NCBI GenBank assembly: GCA_035443885.1 | Contig: DAOMNO010000011.1 | Location: forward strand, 1-64,000 | Direction of reading: 5' to 3' | Length of the DNA stretch: 64,000 bases | Origin: DAOMNO01 sp035443885 | GTDB taxonomy: Bacteria > Planctomycetota > Phycisphaerae > Phycisphaerales > SM1A02 | Notes under the pieces: model-generated | What the model saw: only the letters and a program-made list of their open reading frames with translations | What the model was told of the DNA's origin: nothing | Database searches by the model: none | Shown: piece after piece, positions 32,766 through 41,805 of the stretch | How positions within the stretch are numbered: the first letter of the stretch is position 1 | How the letters are laid out: each line of letters starts with the position of its first letter | Translations under genes and position numbers: made by a program

Positions 32766-34439
32766 TTGGGTGAGATCAATCTGGTGCAGAGCATAGGAAT
32801 CATGATCGTGGTTTCTGCCGCGATCGTGATGCTTTGTCGGCGTGCTGCGATTCCCACGATTGTGCTGTTCATCGTAACGGGGTTGCTGCTGGGTCCGTTT
32901 CTCAACATCTTATCGGTTGCACCGGCGGACGCGCATGGCGGCGATGCTGACGTGCCGGGTGGCGGTGCGCTGCAGGTGGCTGGCGAACTGGGCATCGCGC
33001 TGCTGCTGTTTCTGGTGGGTCTTGAACTCAGCCTTGACCGCATTCGTGAAGTCGGCCGTGTTGCAGTTCTTGCAGGTCTCGGGCAGGTGGTGTTCACCGC
33101 CGTGATCGGTTTCGTGCTGTGCATTCTTCTTCAGTTCACAGTGATGGAGTCGGTGTTTCTTGCTTCAGCCCTCACGTTCAGCAGTACGGTTGTTGTTGTC
33201 AAGCTGCTCGTTCAGAAGAAAGAACTCAACACGCTCTATGGCCGCATCGCCGTCGGGATTTTCCTCGTGCAGGACCTTGTGGTCATTGTGGCGCTGACGT
33301 TCCTTGCAGGACTTGGGAAGCCGGAGAGCATGGAGTTCGGTGCGATGGCGCTCAGCCTGATTCGCGCGTTCCTCGGCATGGGAACGCTGCTTGGCGTTGC
33401 GATGATCGCGTCTAAATATCTGCTCGCCAGGCCGTTTGCGTGGGCCGCGCGATCGACGGAAACGCTGCTCATCTGGAGTCTCTGCTGGTGTTTCGTGTTC
33501 GTCGTGGCGGCAGAAGTGATGGGGCTTTCGCCTGAGATCGGCGCGTTTCTGGCAGGCATGAGCCTGGCGCAGCTTGGCTGCGCTCACGATCTTCGCCGTC
33601 GCGTTCAGCCCCTGATGAACTTCTTCATCGCCATCTTCTTTGTTTCCCTCGGCGCGCAGATGGAACTGGGTGATGCGATGGAAAACTGGGCCGCTGGGAT
33701 CATCCTTTCGCTGTTCGTGTTGATCGGCAATCCGTTCATCTTCATGTGGATCATCGCGAAGTCCGGCTATGGCGAACGCACGAGCTTCATGACGAGCGTA
33801 ACTGTCGCGCAGATCAGCGAGTTTTCATTCATTTTCGCTGCGATGGGTGTAACAACCGGCGTCATCGGCACCAACATACTTTCGCTCGTCACAGTAGTCG
33901 GCCTCATCACTATTGCCATCTCGGCGTACATGATTCTCTACAACCACATCCTGTACGACTGGTGCAGGCGTCTGGGCTTACTGCGCATGTTTCGTGCGCC
34001 GCAGCATCAGGAAGTGGAGTGCACTGAATCGCTGCAAGGTCACATTGTCGTCGTGGGTATGAACGGACTTGGACGTGAAGCGGCCCGCATGTTGCACGAG
34101 CGGGGCGAGACCGTGCTCGCGGTCGACACTGATGGCCGGAAGCTCGCCGAACTGAAATGCATGACCATGGTGGGGGATATTGACGACCCGTCGATGATTG
34201 AAGAAGTGAGCATGGCTCATGCGAAGCTCGTCATCTCGGCGTTGCAGATTGAAGACACGAACAACTTGTTGACGTTTCGTTGCAGACAACTCGGCGTGCC
34301 GGTTGCGATACACGCTTTCGATCGGTTCGTCATCGACGATCTGAGGCGACTCGGCGCCGATTTCCTTATAGACTCGCGCGCTGTAGGCAGTGTGCGGCTG
34401 GTGATGCAACTTGATGATGCGGGGCTGGTTGCGCCATGA
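32766..34439 (+). CDS. CPA2 family monovalent cation:H+ antiporter with RCK domain
   Basis: A 557-residue KefB/KefC-like protein. About 12 membrane helices span residues 5-395, with GIALLLFLVGLELSL, FSSTVVVVKLL, the conserved GIFLVQDLVVI (Asp170) and SLSPEIGAFLAGMSLA-like core helices. A cytosolic RCK_N/TrkA-N domain at about 425-557 begins HIVVVGMNGLGREAARML, a nucleotide-binding Rossmann motif. The protein exchanges K+ or Na+ for H+. The reading frame opens with TTG at 32766 (AGGA ten nt upstream); an internal ATG at 32802 is the alternative. It overlaps the next antiporter gene by 4 nt. Confidence 0.9.
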   Translation: MGEINLVQSIGIMIVVSAAIVMLCRRAAIPTIVLFIVTGLLLGPFLNILSVAPADAHGGDADVPGGGALQVAGELGIALLLFLVGLELSLDRIREVGRVAVLAGLGQVVFTAVIGFVLCILLQFTVMESVFLASALTFSSTVVVVKLLVQKKELNTLYGRIAVGIFLVQDLVVIVALTFLAGLGKPESMEFGAMALSLIRAFLGMGTLLGVAMIASKYLLARPFAWAARSTETLLIWSLCWCFVFVVAAEVMGLSPEIGAFLAGMSLAQLGCAHDLRRRVQPLMNFFIAIFFVSLGAQMELGDAMENWAAGIILSLFVLIGNPFIFMWIIAKSGYGERTSFMTSVTVAQISEFSFIFAAMGVTTGVIGTNILSLVTVVGLITIAISAYMILYNHILYDWCRRLGLLRMFRAPQHQEVECTESLQGHIVVVGMNGLGREAARMLHERGETVLAVDTDGRKLAELKCMTMVGDIDDPSMIEEVSMAHAKLVISALQIEDTNNLLTFRCRQLGVPVAIHAFDRFVIDDLRRLGADFLIDSRAVGSVRLVMQLDDAGLVAP

Positions 34440-36007
34440 AAGAGATGGTGCTCATCCTGATCGCCTCTGCGGGCGTGCTGGGTCTGAGCCAGTGGTTGCG
34501 CCTGCCGCCCGTGCCGCTGTTGATTCTCGCAGGCATCGGCATGACGCTCACAAGCATCGCACCGGAAAGCACGATGCTCCAGAACGTGCTGATGCTTGGT
34601 CTCGCTTTTCTCGTGTTTGCGGCGGGTATGGAACTCGACCCCAGGCGAGCGGGGCGGCAGCGTCGTGCGGCCATCGGGATCGGTCTCATTCAGTTTCTTG
34701 TCATGGGCGCGGTGGGGGCAGCAGCGGCGATTGCGATGGGCACATCATGGTTCACCGCGCTGTATGTCGGCCTCGGTATCTCAGCCAGCTCAACCATCAT
34801 TGTTGTCCGTATTCTTCGACAGAGACGCCAATTCTTCGAGCCGTTCGGCCGTGCCGTGCTGGGTGCGCTCTTGGTGCAAGATGCGCTCGTCATTCTCGCG
34901 CTGGCGGTGCTGAGTTCTGTAGCAGCAGGCGCTGGCGCGGTGGCATTCAGTGTGATCGGTACGGTCAGCCTCGGCGCGTGTGCATGGGCGTTTGCGCGAT
35001 GGGCCGCACCGTTTTTGCTGGTGCGACTCAAGCCGGACCAAGAGGAAGGGCTTCTTGTAGCGCTTGCGGTGCTTTTTATGTTCGTCGGACTGGCGGACTG
35101 GCTTGATCTGCCGATTGCCGTCGGAGCATTCCTCGCAGGCATCGCGCTCTCCAGTTTCCCGGTGAACGGGATTGTGCGCGGCCAGTTGACCTCACTGTCA
35201 AACTTCTTTCTTGCAGTGTTCTTCGTTTCGCTCGGTGCATCACTGGATATTCCGGGCCTGCGCGAGATCATGCTGACGGCGATCCTTGTTTTTCTGATCG
35301 TCGTCGTCACACCACCGCTGGTCGTCGTGATTGCAGAGCGCATGGGGCTGTCCACTCGCGCTTCGGTTGAGGCTGGCCTGCTGCTTGCGCAATGCAGCGA
35401 GTTCTCGCTGATTGTCGCAATACTCGGCGTTGATCGCGGTCATCTGGATACGAGCATGCTCTCCGTACTGGCGTTGACGACCGTCGTCAGCATGATGCTC
35501 ACGTCGTTCATTGCGACGGATTCGGTTGTCTGGAAGCTCGTGCAATGGCATCCGTCTCGCGCTACGAAGCGCATCGGGCCGCCGCCGAAGGATCACATTG
35601 TCTTGCTCGGTTGCGGCTCCAACAGCCGTATTCTGCTTGATCTGCTGCTGCTGCAAGGCAATACCGTGCTTGTTGTCGATGAAGACCCCGCAGTGGTGGA
35701 GGCCCTGCGTGAGCGAGGCGTGGATGTTATTCGAGGCGATGGTGCGGACGAGCGCGTTCTTGAAGAAGTGCGAGCACGTGAAGCCAGAGTCATCATCTCA
35801 ACGATGCGGCGAATCGAAGACAACGAGCGGCTACTTCGACTCATTCGGGGCCGTATCGTTGTCGTTCGCGCATTCGATGAACACGCGGCCAAGCGGATTG
35901 CGGCGGCAGGGGGCATCCCCGCCACGGAGGCGGAGCCGGCAGCCGAATCGCTTTTGCACTGGGTAACAACGTCACTCCCCCGCGCTGAAAAGACTTCGGT
36001 CGCCTGA
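34436..36007 (+). CDS. Second CPA2 antiporter with RCK domain
   Basis: A 523-residue relative of the preceding protein in the same operon (ATGA overlap). Membrane helices cover about 1-375 and include LAFLVFAAGMELDP, SASSTIIVVRIL, GALLVQDALVILAL and FFVSLGASLDIPGL. The cytosolic RCK part begins HIVLLGCGSNSRILLDLLLLQ and continues VLVVDEDPAVVEALRERGVDV. Sequence divergence from its neighbour is large, so this is an old duplication; the two may act as a heteromeric or differently regulated pair (inference). ATG start with translational coupling. Confidence 0.9.
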   Translation: MKEMVLILIASAGVLGLSQWLRLPPVPLLILAGIGMTLTSIAPESTMLQNVLMLGLAFLVFAAGMELDPRRAGRQRRAAIGIGLIQFLVMGAVGAAAAIAMGTSWFTALYVGLGISASSTIIVVRILRQRRQFFEPFGRAVLGALLVQDALVILALAVLSSVAAGAGAVAFSVIGTVSLGACAWAFARWAAPFLLVRLKPDQEEGLLVALAVLFMFVGLADWLDLPIAVGAFLAGIALSSFPVNGIVRGQLTSLSNFFLAVFFVSLGASLDIPGLREIMLTAILVFLIVVVTPPLVVVIAERMGLSTRASVEAGLLLAQCSEFSLIVAILGVDRGHLDTSMLSVLALTTVVSMMLTSFIATDSVVWKLVQWHPSRATKRIGPPPKDHIVLLGCGSNSRILLDLLLLQGNTVLVVDEDPAVVEALRERGVDVIRGDGADERVLEEVRAREARVIISTMRRIEDNERLLRLIRGRIVVVRAFDEHAAKRIAAAGGIPATEAEPAAESLLHWVTTSLPRAEKTSVA

Positions 36008-36032
36008 GTCTGCGGAGTCTGAACCGGCACGA

Positions 36033-36375
36033 TTATTTGTCGGGTTCGATCGTAACGATCAGGCCCTTTGACGCGAACTGCTCCTGCAGCAGCTCTGCGT
36101 ACTCGCGGTGTGTCGCCATGAGCATTGCAACACCCGTCTTGTGCGCTTCTATGGTTCGCAGCAGGGCTGTTTGCGGGTCAAGCGCGAATCGTTTCGATCA
36201 CAAAGCCGATCTCATTGACGTCGTCGTTATGGAGCAGCACCTTCCAAGGCGGCATACGATCAACGCGAGGCGGTGCGGCCTGTACAGCGACGCCGCCTTC
36301 CTGGCTCTCCGCGCTCATGCTCAACGCCCGAGTAGCGGTTGTGCGTTGTTGATGTTGCTCGTTCGGGTCACGCAT
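36033..36375 (-). pseudogene. clpS: clpS adaptor gene, apparent frameshift
   Basis: ClpS hands N-degron substrates to ClpA-type unfoldases. The 5' part encodes a disordered tail and then PPWKVLLHNDDVNEIGFVIETIRA followed by TGA at 36178-36180. In the +1 frame the family continues without a break: DPQTALLRTIEAHKTGVAML, then THREYAELLQEQFASKGLI and EPDK, stop at 36033-36035. All ClpS hallmarks (HNDDVN, EAHKTG, AELLQEQF) are present but split across two frames near 36180. Comparison with the usual spacing suggests a loss of about 8 nt. It could be a real pseudogene, a sequencing error or, less likely, +1 recoding at GCT-TGA-C. Confidence 0.8.
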
Positions 36376-36484
36376 GTCAGGTCTCCGACCTCCTCTTCGT
36401 GCAGTGCGAATTAGTTCCACCAGCGGCGTCCCACCGCGTACACAATTCGTAGGCAGGCCAGTCGTTGGGGGCCACTCTTCAAGG

Positions 36485-37612
36485 TCAGCCGTTCTTCTTT
36501 GCGAAATCCACCATGAACTGGGCGAGGACTTCGCAGCCCTTCTTCGGGAAAGCGTTGTAGATGGATGCCCGAATGCCGCCTGCGTCGCGATGGCCCTTCA
36601 GGCCGTCCATGTCGTGCTTGGCTGCTTCGCTCACAAAGCGCTTGTCGAGATCATCGTTCGGCGTTCTGAACGAGATGTTCATGCGGCTGCGAGAGTCTGG
36701 CCGCGATACGCCGCGATAGAAACCGCCCGAACGGTCAATCGCATCATAGATGAACGAAGCTTTCTCTTCGTTGCGCTGCTCAATGACGTTCAGGCCGCCT
36801 TGCTTGAGAATCCACTTGAATACCTGGCCCATGACATACACGCCAAAGACCGGTGGCGTATTGAGCCGCGAATCCTGATCCGCCATTTTGCGATAGCAGA
36901 ACATCGACGGCAGGTCGTCGTTCGCTTTCGCGAGAAAATCCTTCCGCATAATGACGAGCGTAACACCTGCCGGACCGAGGTTTTTCTGTGCGCCTGCGTA
37001 GATCATCGCGTGGGCATTCACGTCAATCGGCCTGCTGAACATCTCACTGCTGGCATCACAGACCAGCGGTGCGTTTGATTTGGGCGGAACCGCGTAGCGC
37101 GTGCCGTAGATGGTGTTGTTCGAGCAGTAGTGCAGATAGACTGCATTGGGGGACAGATTCAGTTCATTCGCAGCGGGCACGTGATCGTACTTGTGCTTGG
37201 CGCCTTCAAAGGCGACGTTCACCGTGCCGAACCGCTTGGCTTCCTTGATGGCCTTGGTGGTCCACACGCCGGTGTCCGGGTAGTCCGCCACCGTGCCGGG
37301 CGTGAGGTAGGCCATCGGCAGCATGATGAACTGCATGGTCGCACCGCCCTGCAGGAACATGATTTCGTAGTCGTCCGAAATGTTGCCGACGGCGCGGCAG
37401 TCCGCCTTCGCTTCATCCCAGATGCGGTCGATGACCGGCCCGCGATGGCTGTGTTCAAGCACGCCAATGCCGGAACCGGCGATCGACCAGAGGTCATCCT
37501 GCGCCTGACGAATGACCTCTTCAGGCAGGACAGCAGGGCCAGCGGAGAAGTTGAAGATGCGCTTCGCAGCGTTCTTGGCAGCAACGGGTGTGGAGGCGAT
37601 CGCGGTGGTCAT
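36485..37612 (-). CDS. serC: Phosphoserine aminotransferase SerC
   Basis: A 375-residue PLP enzyme converting 3-phosphohydroxypyruvate and glutamate to phosphoserine, the second step of serine synthesis. Family features: FNFSAGPAVLPEEVI at the N-terminus, EHSHRGPV, FLQGGATMQF, VCDASSEMFSRPIDV with the PLP-contacting Asp, Lys210 in YAGAQKNLGPAG, and C-terminal HRDAGGIRASIYNA. The ATG at 37612 is chosen; an upstream TTG in frame adds 13 atypical residues. It lies 89 nt downstream of serA on the same strand. Confidence 0.96.
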   Translation of the reverse strand: MTTAIASTPVAAKNAAKRIFNFSAGPAVLPEEVIRQAQDDLWSIAGSGIGVLEHSHRGPVIDRIWDEAKADCRAVGNISDDYEIMFLQGGATMQFIMLPMAYLTPGTVADYPDTGVWTTKAIKEAKRFGTVNVAFEGAKHKYDHVPAANELNLSPNAVYLHYCSNNTIYGTRYAVPPKSNAPLVCDASSEMFSRPIDVNAHAMIYAGAQKNLGPAGVTLVIMRKDFLAKANDDLPSMFCYRKMADQDSRLNTPPVFGVYVMGQVFKWILKQGGLNVIEQRNEEKASFIYDAIDRSGGFYRGVSRPDSRSRMNISFRTPNDDLDKRFVSEAAKHDMDGLKGHRDAGGIRASIYNAFPKKGCEVLAQFMVDFAKKNG

Positions 37613-37701
37613 GGTGGTGCTTTCTGAAACAGTCGCGAGTGAGTGATTCAAACGTCAATGTATTGAATGATGCGCCGCACGAGCGCATCATGAAAATACA
37701 A

Positions 37702-38985
37702 TTATTTGCGAATGCGTGAGAGCGTAACGCTGAGTACGTTCTCGTTCGCGTTAATGGCGGTGAGATGCTCCGGGCGCGGCATATCGTCAAGTTGGATTCG
37801 CGCGCAAGCTGCACGGGCACCGTCGTAGATCACGTTCTCCATTTCCTCGACGTTGATGCCCGCCTGGCCGAGTGTGTAGAAAACGTGCGCCAGCACGCCG
37901 GGGCGATTCAGATGCCGCACAGTCAGCAGAATCGTTGCGGGCGTGGATGCAGCACGATTCACGCAGTTGGGCACTTCGCCCGATTTCATGTAGGTGGCGA
38001 CAATGCGGACGGCTTCAGCAGCGATGGCGTTCTGCGCCTGATCCGTTGAAGCGCCGACGTGATGCGTGCCATACACGCACGGCTCTTTCACGATCGGGTC
38101 TGTAAATGCGCCGGTGCCGCCTGACGGCTCATTGGCGAACACGTCGAGTCCGACGCGGATACCTTTCTCCCGAATGGCAGCAGTCATTGCATCTTGATCG
38201 ACAACACTGCCACGGCTGGTATTGATGAAATACGCGCCCGGCTTCATGGCGTGGAAGAACTGCTCGCCGATCAGGTGGTGCGTTTCATCCGTCGCAGCGA
38301 CGTTGACGGAAATGACATCCGACATCTTGGCGATGTTGACCAGCTTGCCGACGTAGCCGACATCCAGTTCGTCCGCGCGTTCCTGTGTGAGGCTTCTCGA
38401 CCACGCGGAAACTTTCATGCCGAATGCGGCGGCACGTCTGGCGACTTCGATGCCGATCTGTCCGAGGCCGACGATGCCGAGCGATTTGCCATAGATGCCC
38501 GGCGCCTTGGAGTATTCTTTCTTGTTCCATGTGCCGGCACGAAGCTCTGCGGTCTGGTCGGGCACGCGGCGATCACAGGAGAGGATCAATGCCCACACGA
38601 GTTCTGCCACGGCGATGGAGTTCTTGCCGGGGCAGTTGGCGACAAACACGCCGCGTGCGGATGCGGTCGCCACATCTATCGTGTCATAACCAGCTCCAGC
38701 GCGAAGGATGAGGCTGAGATCGCGCCCCGCTGAAATTGCCTCTGCGTTGACTTTGGTCGAGCGAACGATCAGGACATCGGGATTGATCCGCGAGAGCGCG
38801 CCGGGAAGCGTTTCGGGGCCGAGATCGGCATCACACTGCACATCGCAACCGAGGTGCTTGAGAGCCTCAATGCCAGACGCTTCAAACTTATCCGCGATCA
38901 GCACGCGGAGCGACTGTTCCGGCGGCAGGGATTCAGAGGTGGATGCACTGGAAGGCGTTATCAACGATGCCGAGGGGCTTGTCAT
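37702..38985 (-). CDS. serA: D-3-phosphoglycerate dehydrogenase SerA
   Basis: A 427-residue enzyme catalysing the first step of serine synthesis. It has the substrate domain (RVLIADKFEASGIEAL, LILRAGAGYDTIDV) and a nucleotide-binding domain with GIVGLGQIGIEVARRAAAFG. Catalytic Arg/Glu/His are in the NTSRGSVVD, DVFANEPSGGTG and GTHHVGASTDQAQ segments. A C-terminal ACT domain (LTVRHLNRPGVLAHVFYTLGQ), the usual serine-feedback module, completes it. The ATG at 38985 (MTSPSASL) has TACCAT 7 nt upstream and no Shine-Dalgarno sequence; the longer reading frame is unsupported. Confidence 0.95.
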   Translation of the reverse strand: MTSPSASLITPSSASTSESLPPEQSLRVLIADKFEASGIEALKHLGCDVQCDADLGPETLPGALSRINPDVLIVRSTKVNAEAISAGRDLSLILRAGAGYDTIDVATASARGVFVANCPGKNSIAVAELVWALILSCDRRVPDQTAELRAGTWNKKEYSKAPGIYGKSLGIVGLGQIGIEVARRAAAFGMKVSAWSRSLTQERADELDVGYVGKLVNIAKMSDVISVNVAATDETHHLIGEQFFHAMKPGAYFINTSRGSVVDQDAMTAAIREKGIRVGLDVFANEPSGGTGAFTDPIVKEPCVYGTHHVGASTDQAQNAIAAEAVRIVATYMKSGEVPNCVNRAASTPATILLTVRHLNRPGVLAHVFYTLGQAGINVEEMENVIYDGARAACARIQLDDMPRPEHLTAINANENVLSVTLSRIRK

Positions 38986-38992
38986 GGTGTAT

Positions 38993-38998
38993 ATGGTA
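38993..38998 (-). promoter_or_regulatory. -10 element for leaderless serA transcript
   Basis: TACCAT on the minus strand, 7 nt before the serA ATG. serA may thus have its own promoter inside the DUF1015-serA-serC run. Confidence 0.4.
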
Positions 38999-39052
38999 TC
39001 GCTGTCATGGGCATGAAGTCTTATCGGGCAGTCATGCCTTGCTGGGGACGGA

Positions 39053-40300
39053 TCAGCCCAGCTCGTGGACGAACAACCCGCTCCGCAGCTTGGGTTCAAA
39101 CCATGTGGATTTGGGCGGCATAATCATCCCCGCGTCTGAGACGGCGATGAGCTGCTCAATGGTCGTTGGGAACATGGAGAAGGCGATCGCAGGCCCGCCG
39201 CCTTTTCGGTCAATGGCGTCAACCCGGTGAGCCAGTTCAGCGTGGCCTCGAATCCCACCAATGAAGTCGATGCGTTTGTCGGTTCGTACATCACCGATGC
39301 CCAGAATTGGCTCTAGGATTCGACTCTGCAGGAGCGAAACGTCAAGCCGGGCAATAGGGTCGTTGAAATCGATGGTGTCAGGGTCAAAGACCAGTCCGTG
39401 CCACTCGCCCTGAAGGTAGAAACACACTGCACCAGGCTGGGTCGGGGTGTGTTCGCCATTGCAGCGAGTCAGGATGCCTACATCTTCCATGCGTGAGAGC
39501 ACCTGCTCAGGCGTCTGTCCATTCAGGTCTTTGACAAGCCGGTTATACGCCATGATCTGCAGGCGGCTGGCCGGGAAGAGTACCGCAAGAAACCAGTTGT
39601 ATTCTTCACTGCCTGTGTGATGAGGGTTGGCGGCTCGGCGTTCTGCGCCGGCACGTGCGGCACTCGCGGAGCGATGGTGGCCGTCGGCGATGTACGCAAC
39701 ATCCACATCACGGAACGCAGCAAGATACGCATTGGTGTCGTTCGCTTCCCATACCGTGTGCTGAACGCCATCGGCGGTGGTGAAGTCGAAGAGTGGTTTG
39801 GTCGCTGTATCGCGATCCACGAGTCGGGTGACGGCAGGCTGATCGTGATAGGTCAGAAAGACCGGCTCCGCATTGGCGTTGAGCGTGAGTACGTGCCGCG
39901 TCCGGTCGTCTTCTTTGTCCTTGCGGGTCTTCTCATGTTTCTTGATGACATCATTCATGTAGTCATCGACATGGACGCAGCACACAAGCCCGACCTGAGC
40001 GTGGCTGCCCATAATCTGTCTATAGAGGTAGAACCGGCGCTGCGGATCGCGAACGAGGATGCCAGCATTGATGAAAGCGTCAAGATTCTGCTTCGCCTGC
40101 GCATAGACCGCATCGTCATAGGGGTCGGTCGATTCGGGCAAATCGATCTCTGACCGAACGATGTGCAGAAAGCTGCGTGGGCGGCCTTCCGCCAGCACCC
40201 GCGCCTCGGTCGTGTCGATCACGTCGTAGGGAACGGAGGCCACATCAGCGGCGAGTTCAGCGGGGGGTCGAATGGCCGAAAACGGTTGAATTCTGAGCAT
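39053..40300 (-). CDS. DUF1015 family protein linked to serine synthesis
   Basis: A 415-residue protein of the DUF1015 family. Characteristic parts are IQPFSAIRPP...ASVPYDVI near the N-terminus, PRSFLHIVRSEID, FYLYRQIMGSHAQVGLV, KKHEKTRKDKEDDRTRH, YIADGHHRSASA and the C-terminal MPPKSTWFEPKLRSGL. Biochemical function is not established to my knowledge, but the gene is repeatedly found with serA and serC, as here (67 nt from serA). The DGHHR motif suggests a metal or phosphate site (inference). Start ATG at 40300 is preferred: TATCAT at 40308-40313 is 7 nt away and overlaps the alternative ATG at 40309. Confidence 0.9.
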   Translation of the reverse strand: MLRIQPFSAIRPPAELAADVASVPYDVIDTTEARVLAEGRPRSFLHIVRSEIDLPESTDPYDDAVYAQAKQNLDAFINAGILVRDPQRRFYLYRQIMGSHAQVGLVCCVHVDDYMNDVIKKHEKTRKDKEDDRTRHVLTLNANAEPVFLTYHDQPAVTRLVDRDTATKPLFDFTTADGVQHTVWEANDTNAYLAAFRDVDVAYIADGHHRSASAARAGAERRAANPHHTGSEEYNWFLAVLFPASRLQIMAYNRLVKDLNGQTPEQVLSRMEDVGILTRCNGEHTPTQPGAVCFYLQGEWHGLVFDPDTIDFNDPIARLDVSLLQSRILEPILGIGDVRTDKRIDFIGGIRGHAELAHRVDAIDRKGGGPAIAFSMFPTTIEQLIAVSDAGMIMPPKSTWFEPKLRSGLFVHELG

Positions 40301-40307
40301 GGCGGGC

Positions 40308-40313
40308 ATGATA
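40308..40313 (-). promoter_or_regulatory. -10 element for leaderless DUF1015 transcript
   Basis: TATCAT on the minus strand, 7 nt before the ATG at 40300; no Shine-Dalgarno sequence. Confidence 0.45.
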
Positions 40314-40471
40314 CGAAGTCGCTGGGCGGTTGTGCGGTCCGTTTCGCAGTTGGTCGAGCGTCGGGGGATTCGGAAAACTCATCCTGATTCGTACAGGCCG
40401 CTGAAGCGGCACCGGAATCTGTCCGAAAACAACCGTTACCACGCCCTGTTGCGTGCGTAGTGAGGTGAAAC

Positions 40472-40813
40472 ATGTCTCAGGAATCATCCGTCGCCGATTC
40501 CACGTCGTTTGCTCCCCCCGCACCACTCCGCTTTGAACGGCGAAGCTCTGATCGCTGGTCGTCGCCTGGCGCAGCAACCGCCTTCCGCCTCGGCGGGCGC
40601 GACTTCGGTCGCATGCACGAACTGAAACTCATCGACTTCTCACATCACGGCCTAGGTGCAATCAGCCCGACAGTGATTGAGCCGGGCACTGCCGTGTCCA
40701 TTGGCTTCCAGGCGCCGGGCTGTATCGCACGGCGTGGAACAGTGTTGCGGTGCACACCATGTGGCGATGGCTACCGTGTTGCGGTCGAGTTCGAGATGCG
40801 CATGGCAGCGTGA
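40472..40813 (+). CDS. PilZ-domain c-di-GMP-binding protein
   Basis: A 113-residue single-domain protein. The N-terminal RRSSDR (23-28) supplies the Arg-x3-Arg motif, and LIDFSHHGLG (53-62) gives the (D/N)xSxxG motif that binds c-di-GMP. The domain ends in GTVLRCTPCGDGYRVAVEFEM. GAGGTG lies a few nt before the ATG. It sits upstream of the pilus/secretion cluster, which also encodes an HD-GYP phosphodiesterase, so it is a plausible c-di-GMP effector of that machine (inference). Confidence 0.85.
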   Translation: MSQESSVADSTSFAPPAPLRFERRSSDRWSSPGAATAFRLGGRDFGRMHELKLIDFSHHGLGAISPTVIEPGTAVSIGFQAPGCIARRGTVLRCTPCGDGYRVAVEFEMRMAA

Positions 40814-41380
40814 ATCAGAACTCGTGCGCGATCAAGGGGTGACAGCACAGGTGCTTGTGTTCGTGCCGAGAAGATCAATCTGTTTGAACAATCATTTGAG
40901 CCGCGGTCCCAATGGCGCATGGAAGCGCGTTTGGGGCCGCTGCTTTTTCTGCAAGTGAGCGATGTGATGTGTTATCACACCGGGCGGAATTCGGGCGCGG
41001 CCTGGCGTTTGTGAATCTGGTTTATCTGTGCAGCCTGTATCCAACTGATGATGGGTCTTGAACTTGTTAAACACTTGCCTTGGGTCGATAGGAATCGTGC
41101 ACTTGAGGGTGCATGCATCGAGCAGCGCGAGGTGCTGCGTTCGGGACGCCACGAGGGGAGGGCGTCCCGGACCTGACCTGCGTGAACCGCGGGGCCGGAG
41201 GAGAGAGCGACCGTGGGCAGGGGCGGGGATGGGGGCCGGTCCGACAAGGCCGAAAGGCATCGTCGGGTCTTTCAATGGAAGCCGCATGTGCGGCCTCAGC
41301 AGGTGTTGTCCACGGGGCGCCGTTTGTCAGGGCTCCGGCCAAGCAGTTCTGGAAGGTCTTTTCCTTAAGGAGTGAGTCTC
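40814..41380 (+). promoter_or_regulatory. Structured upstream region of the major pilin gene
   Basis: A 567-nt stretch without a credible gene. Its 3' part has consecutive hairpins: a 9-bp stem CGGGACGCC/GGCGTCCCG at 41142-41169; CCGAC...GTCGG at 41241-41266 enclosing GCC-GAAA-GGC (GNRA loop); and GCCGCA-TG-TGCGGC at 41281-41294. TAAGGAG (41366-41372) then serves the pilin. This looks like a folded mRNA leader or small RNA. It did not match the c-di-GMP-I, glycine, RNase P or tmRNA consensus as I remember them. Confidence 0.5.
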
Positions 41381-41719
41381 ATGCGTACTCGTCGTCCCAA
41401 CAATCGAGCTTTCACGCTCATCGAAATTCTGATCGTCGTGGTGATTCTCGGCATCCTTGCCGCGATCGTCATCCCCCAGTTCTCGGAAGCCTCAACCACC
41501 GCGCAGCAGAACGCCGCCAACTCGACGTTCCAGACGGTTCGTTCGCAGGTCGAACTGTACAAGTTCAAGACCGGCGCTCCGCCCGCCTCGCTGCAGGCAC
41601 TCGTCAACGATGGCTACCTCGCTGGCGACGGCTCCGGCAACTTCCAGCAGCCGCAGGGCTGGTGCATCGACATCGATGAAAACGGTGTCGTGACCCTGAC
41701 TCAGGGCGACTGCGACTAA
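41381..41719 (+). CDS. Major pilin / GspG-like pseudopilin
   Basis: A 112-residue prepilin. Leader MRTRRPNNRA, processing before FTLIE with Glu+5, and a hydrophobic helix (IVVVILGILAAIVIPQF) are typical. The mature domain is short, with helix STFQTVRSQVELYKFKTG as in GspG and major pilins. GWCIDID...QGDCD carries two Cys that could form the C-terminal disulfide. A strong AAGGAG at 8 nt spacing and a hairpin directly after the gene fit high expression. First structural gene of the pilus/secretion cluster. Confidence 0.92.
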   Translation: MRTRRPNNRAFTLIEILIVVVILGILAAIVIPQFSEASTTAQQNAANSTFQTVRSQVELYKFKTGAPPASLQALVNDGYLAGDGSGNFQQPQGWCIDIDENGVVTLTQGDCD

Positions 41720-41747
41720 TCCCAGTTGCTCGGAACGATGGACTACG

Positions 41748-41775
41748 CGAGCCGGCGCGGAAACGCGCCGGCTCG
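41748..41775 (+). terminator. Hairpin with GAAA loop after the pilin gene
   Basis: A perfect 12-bp stem CGAGCCGGCGCG / CGCGCCGGCTCG closed by GAAA, 28 nt after the pilin stop and followed by TCTTC. It can act as a partial terminator or 3' stabiliser that raises pilin mRNA above the downstream assembly genes. Confidence 0.75.
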
Positions 41776-41805
41776 TCTTCAACCGCCGAATGCCGCTGTC
41801 TCTGC

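Noticed and set aside
40814..41380. RNase P RNA, tmRNA or glycine riboswitch before the pilin gene
   Set aside because: None of the conserved cores was found; only generic GC-rich hairpins remain.
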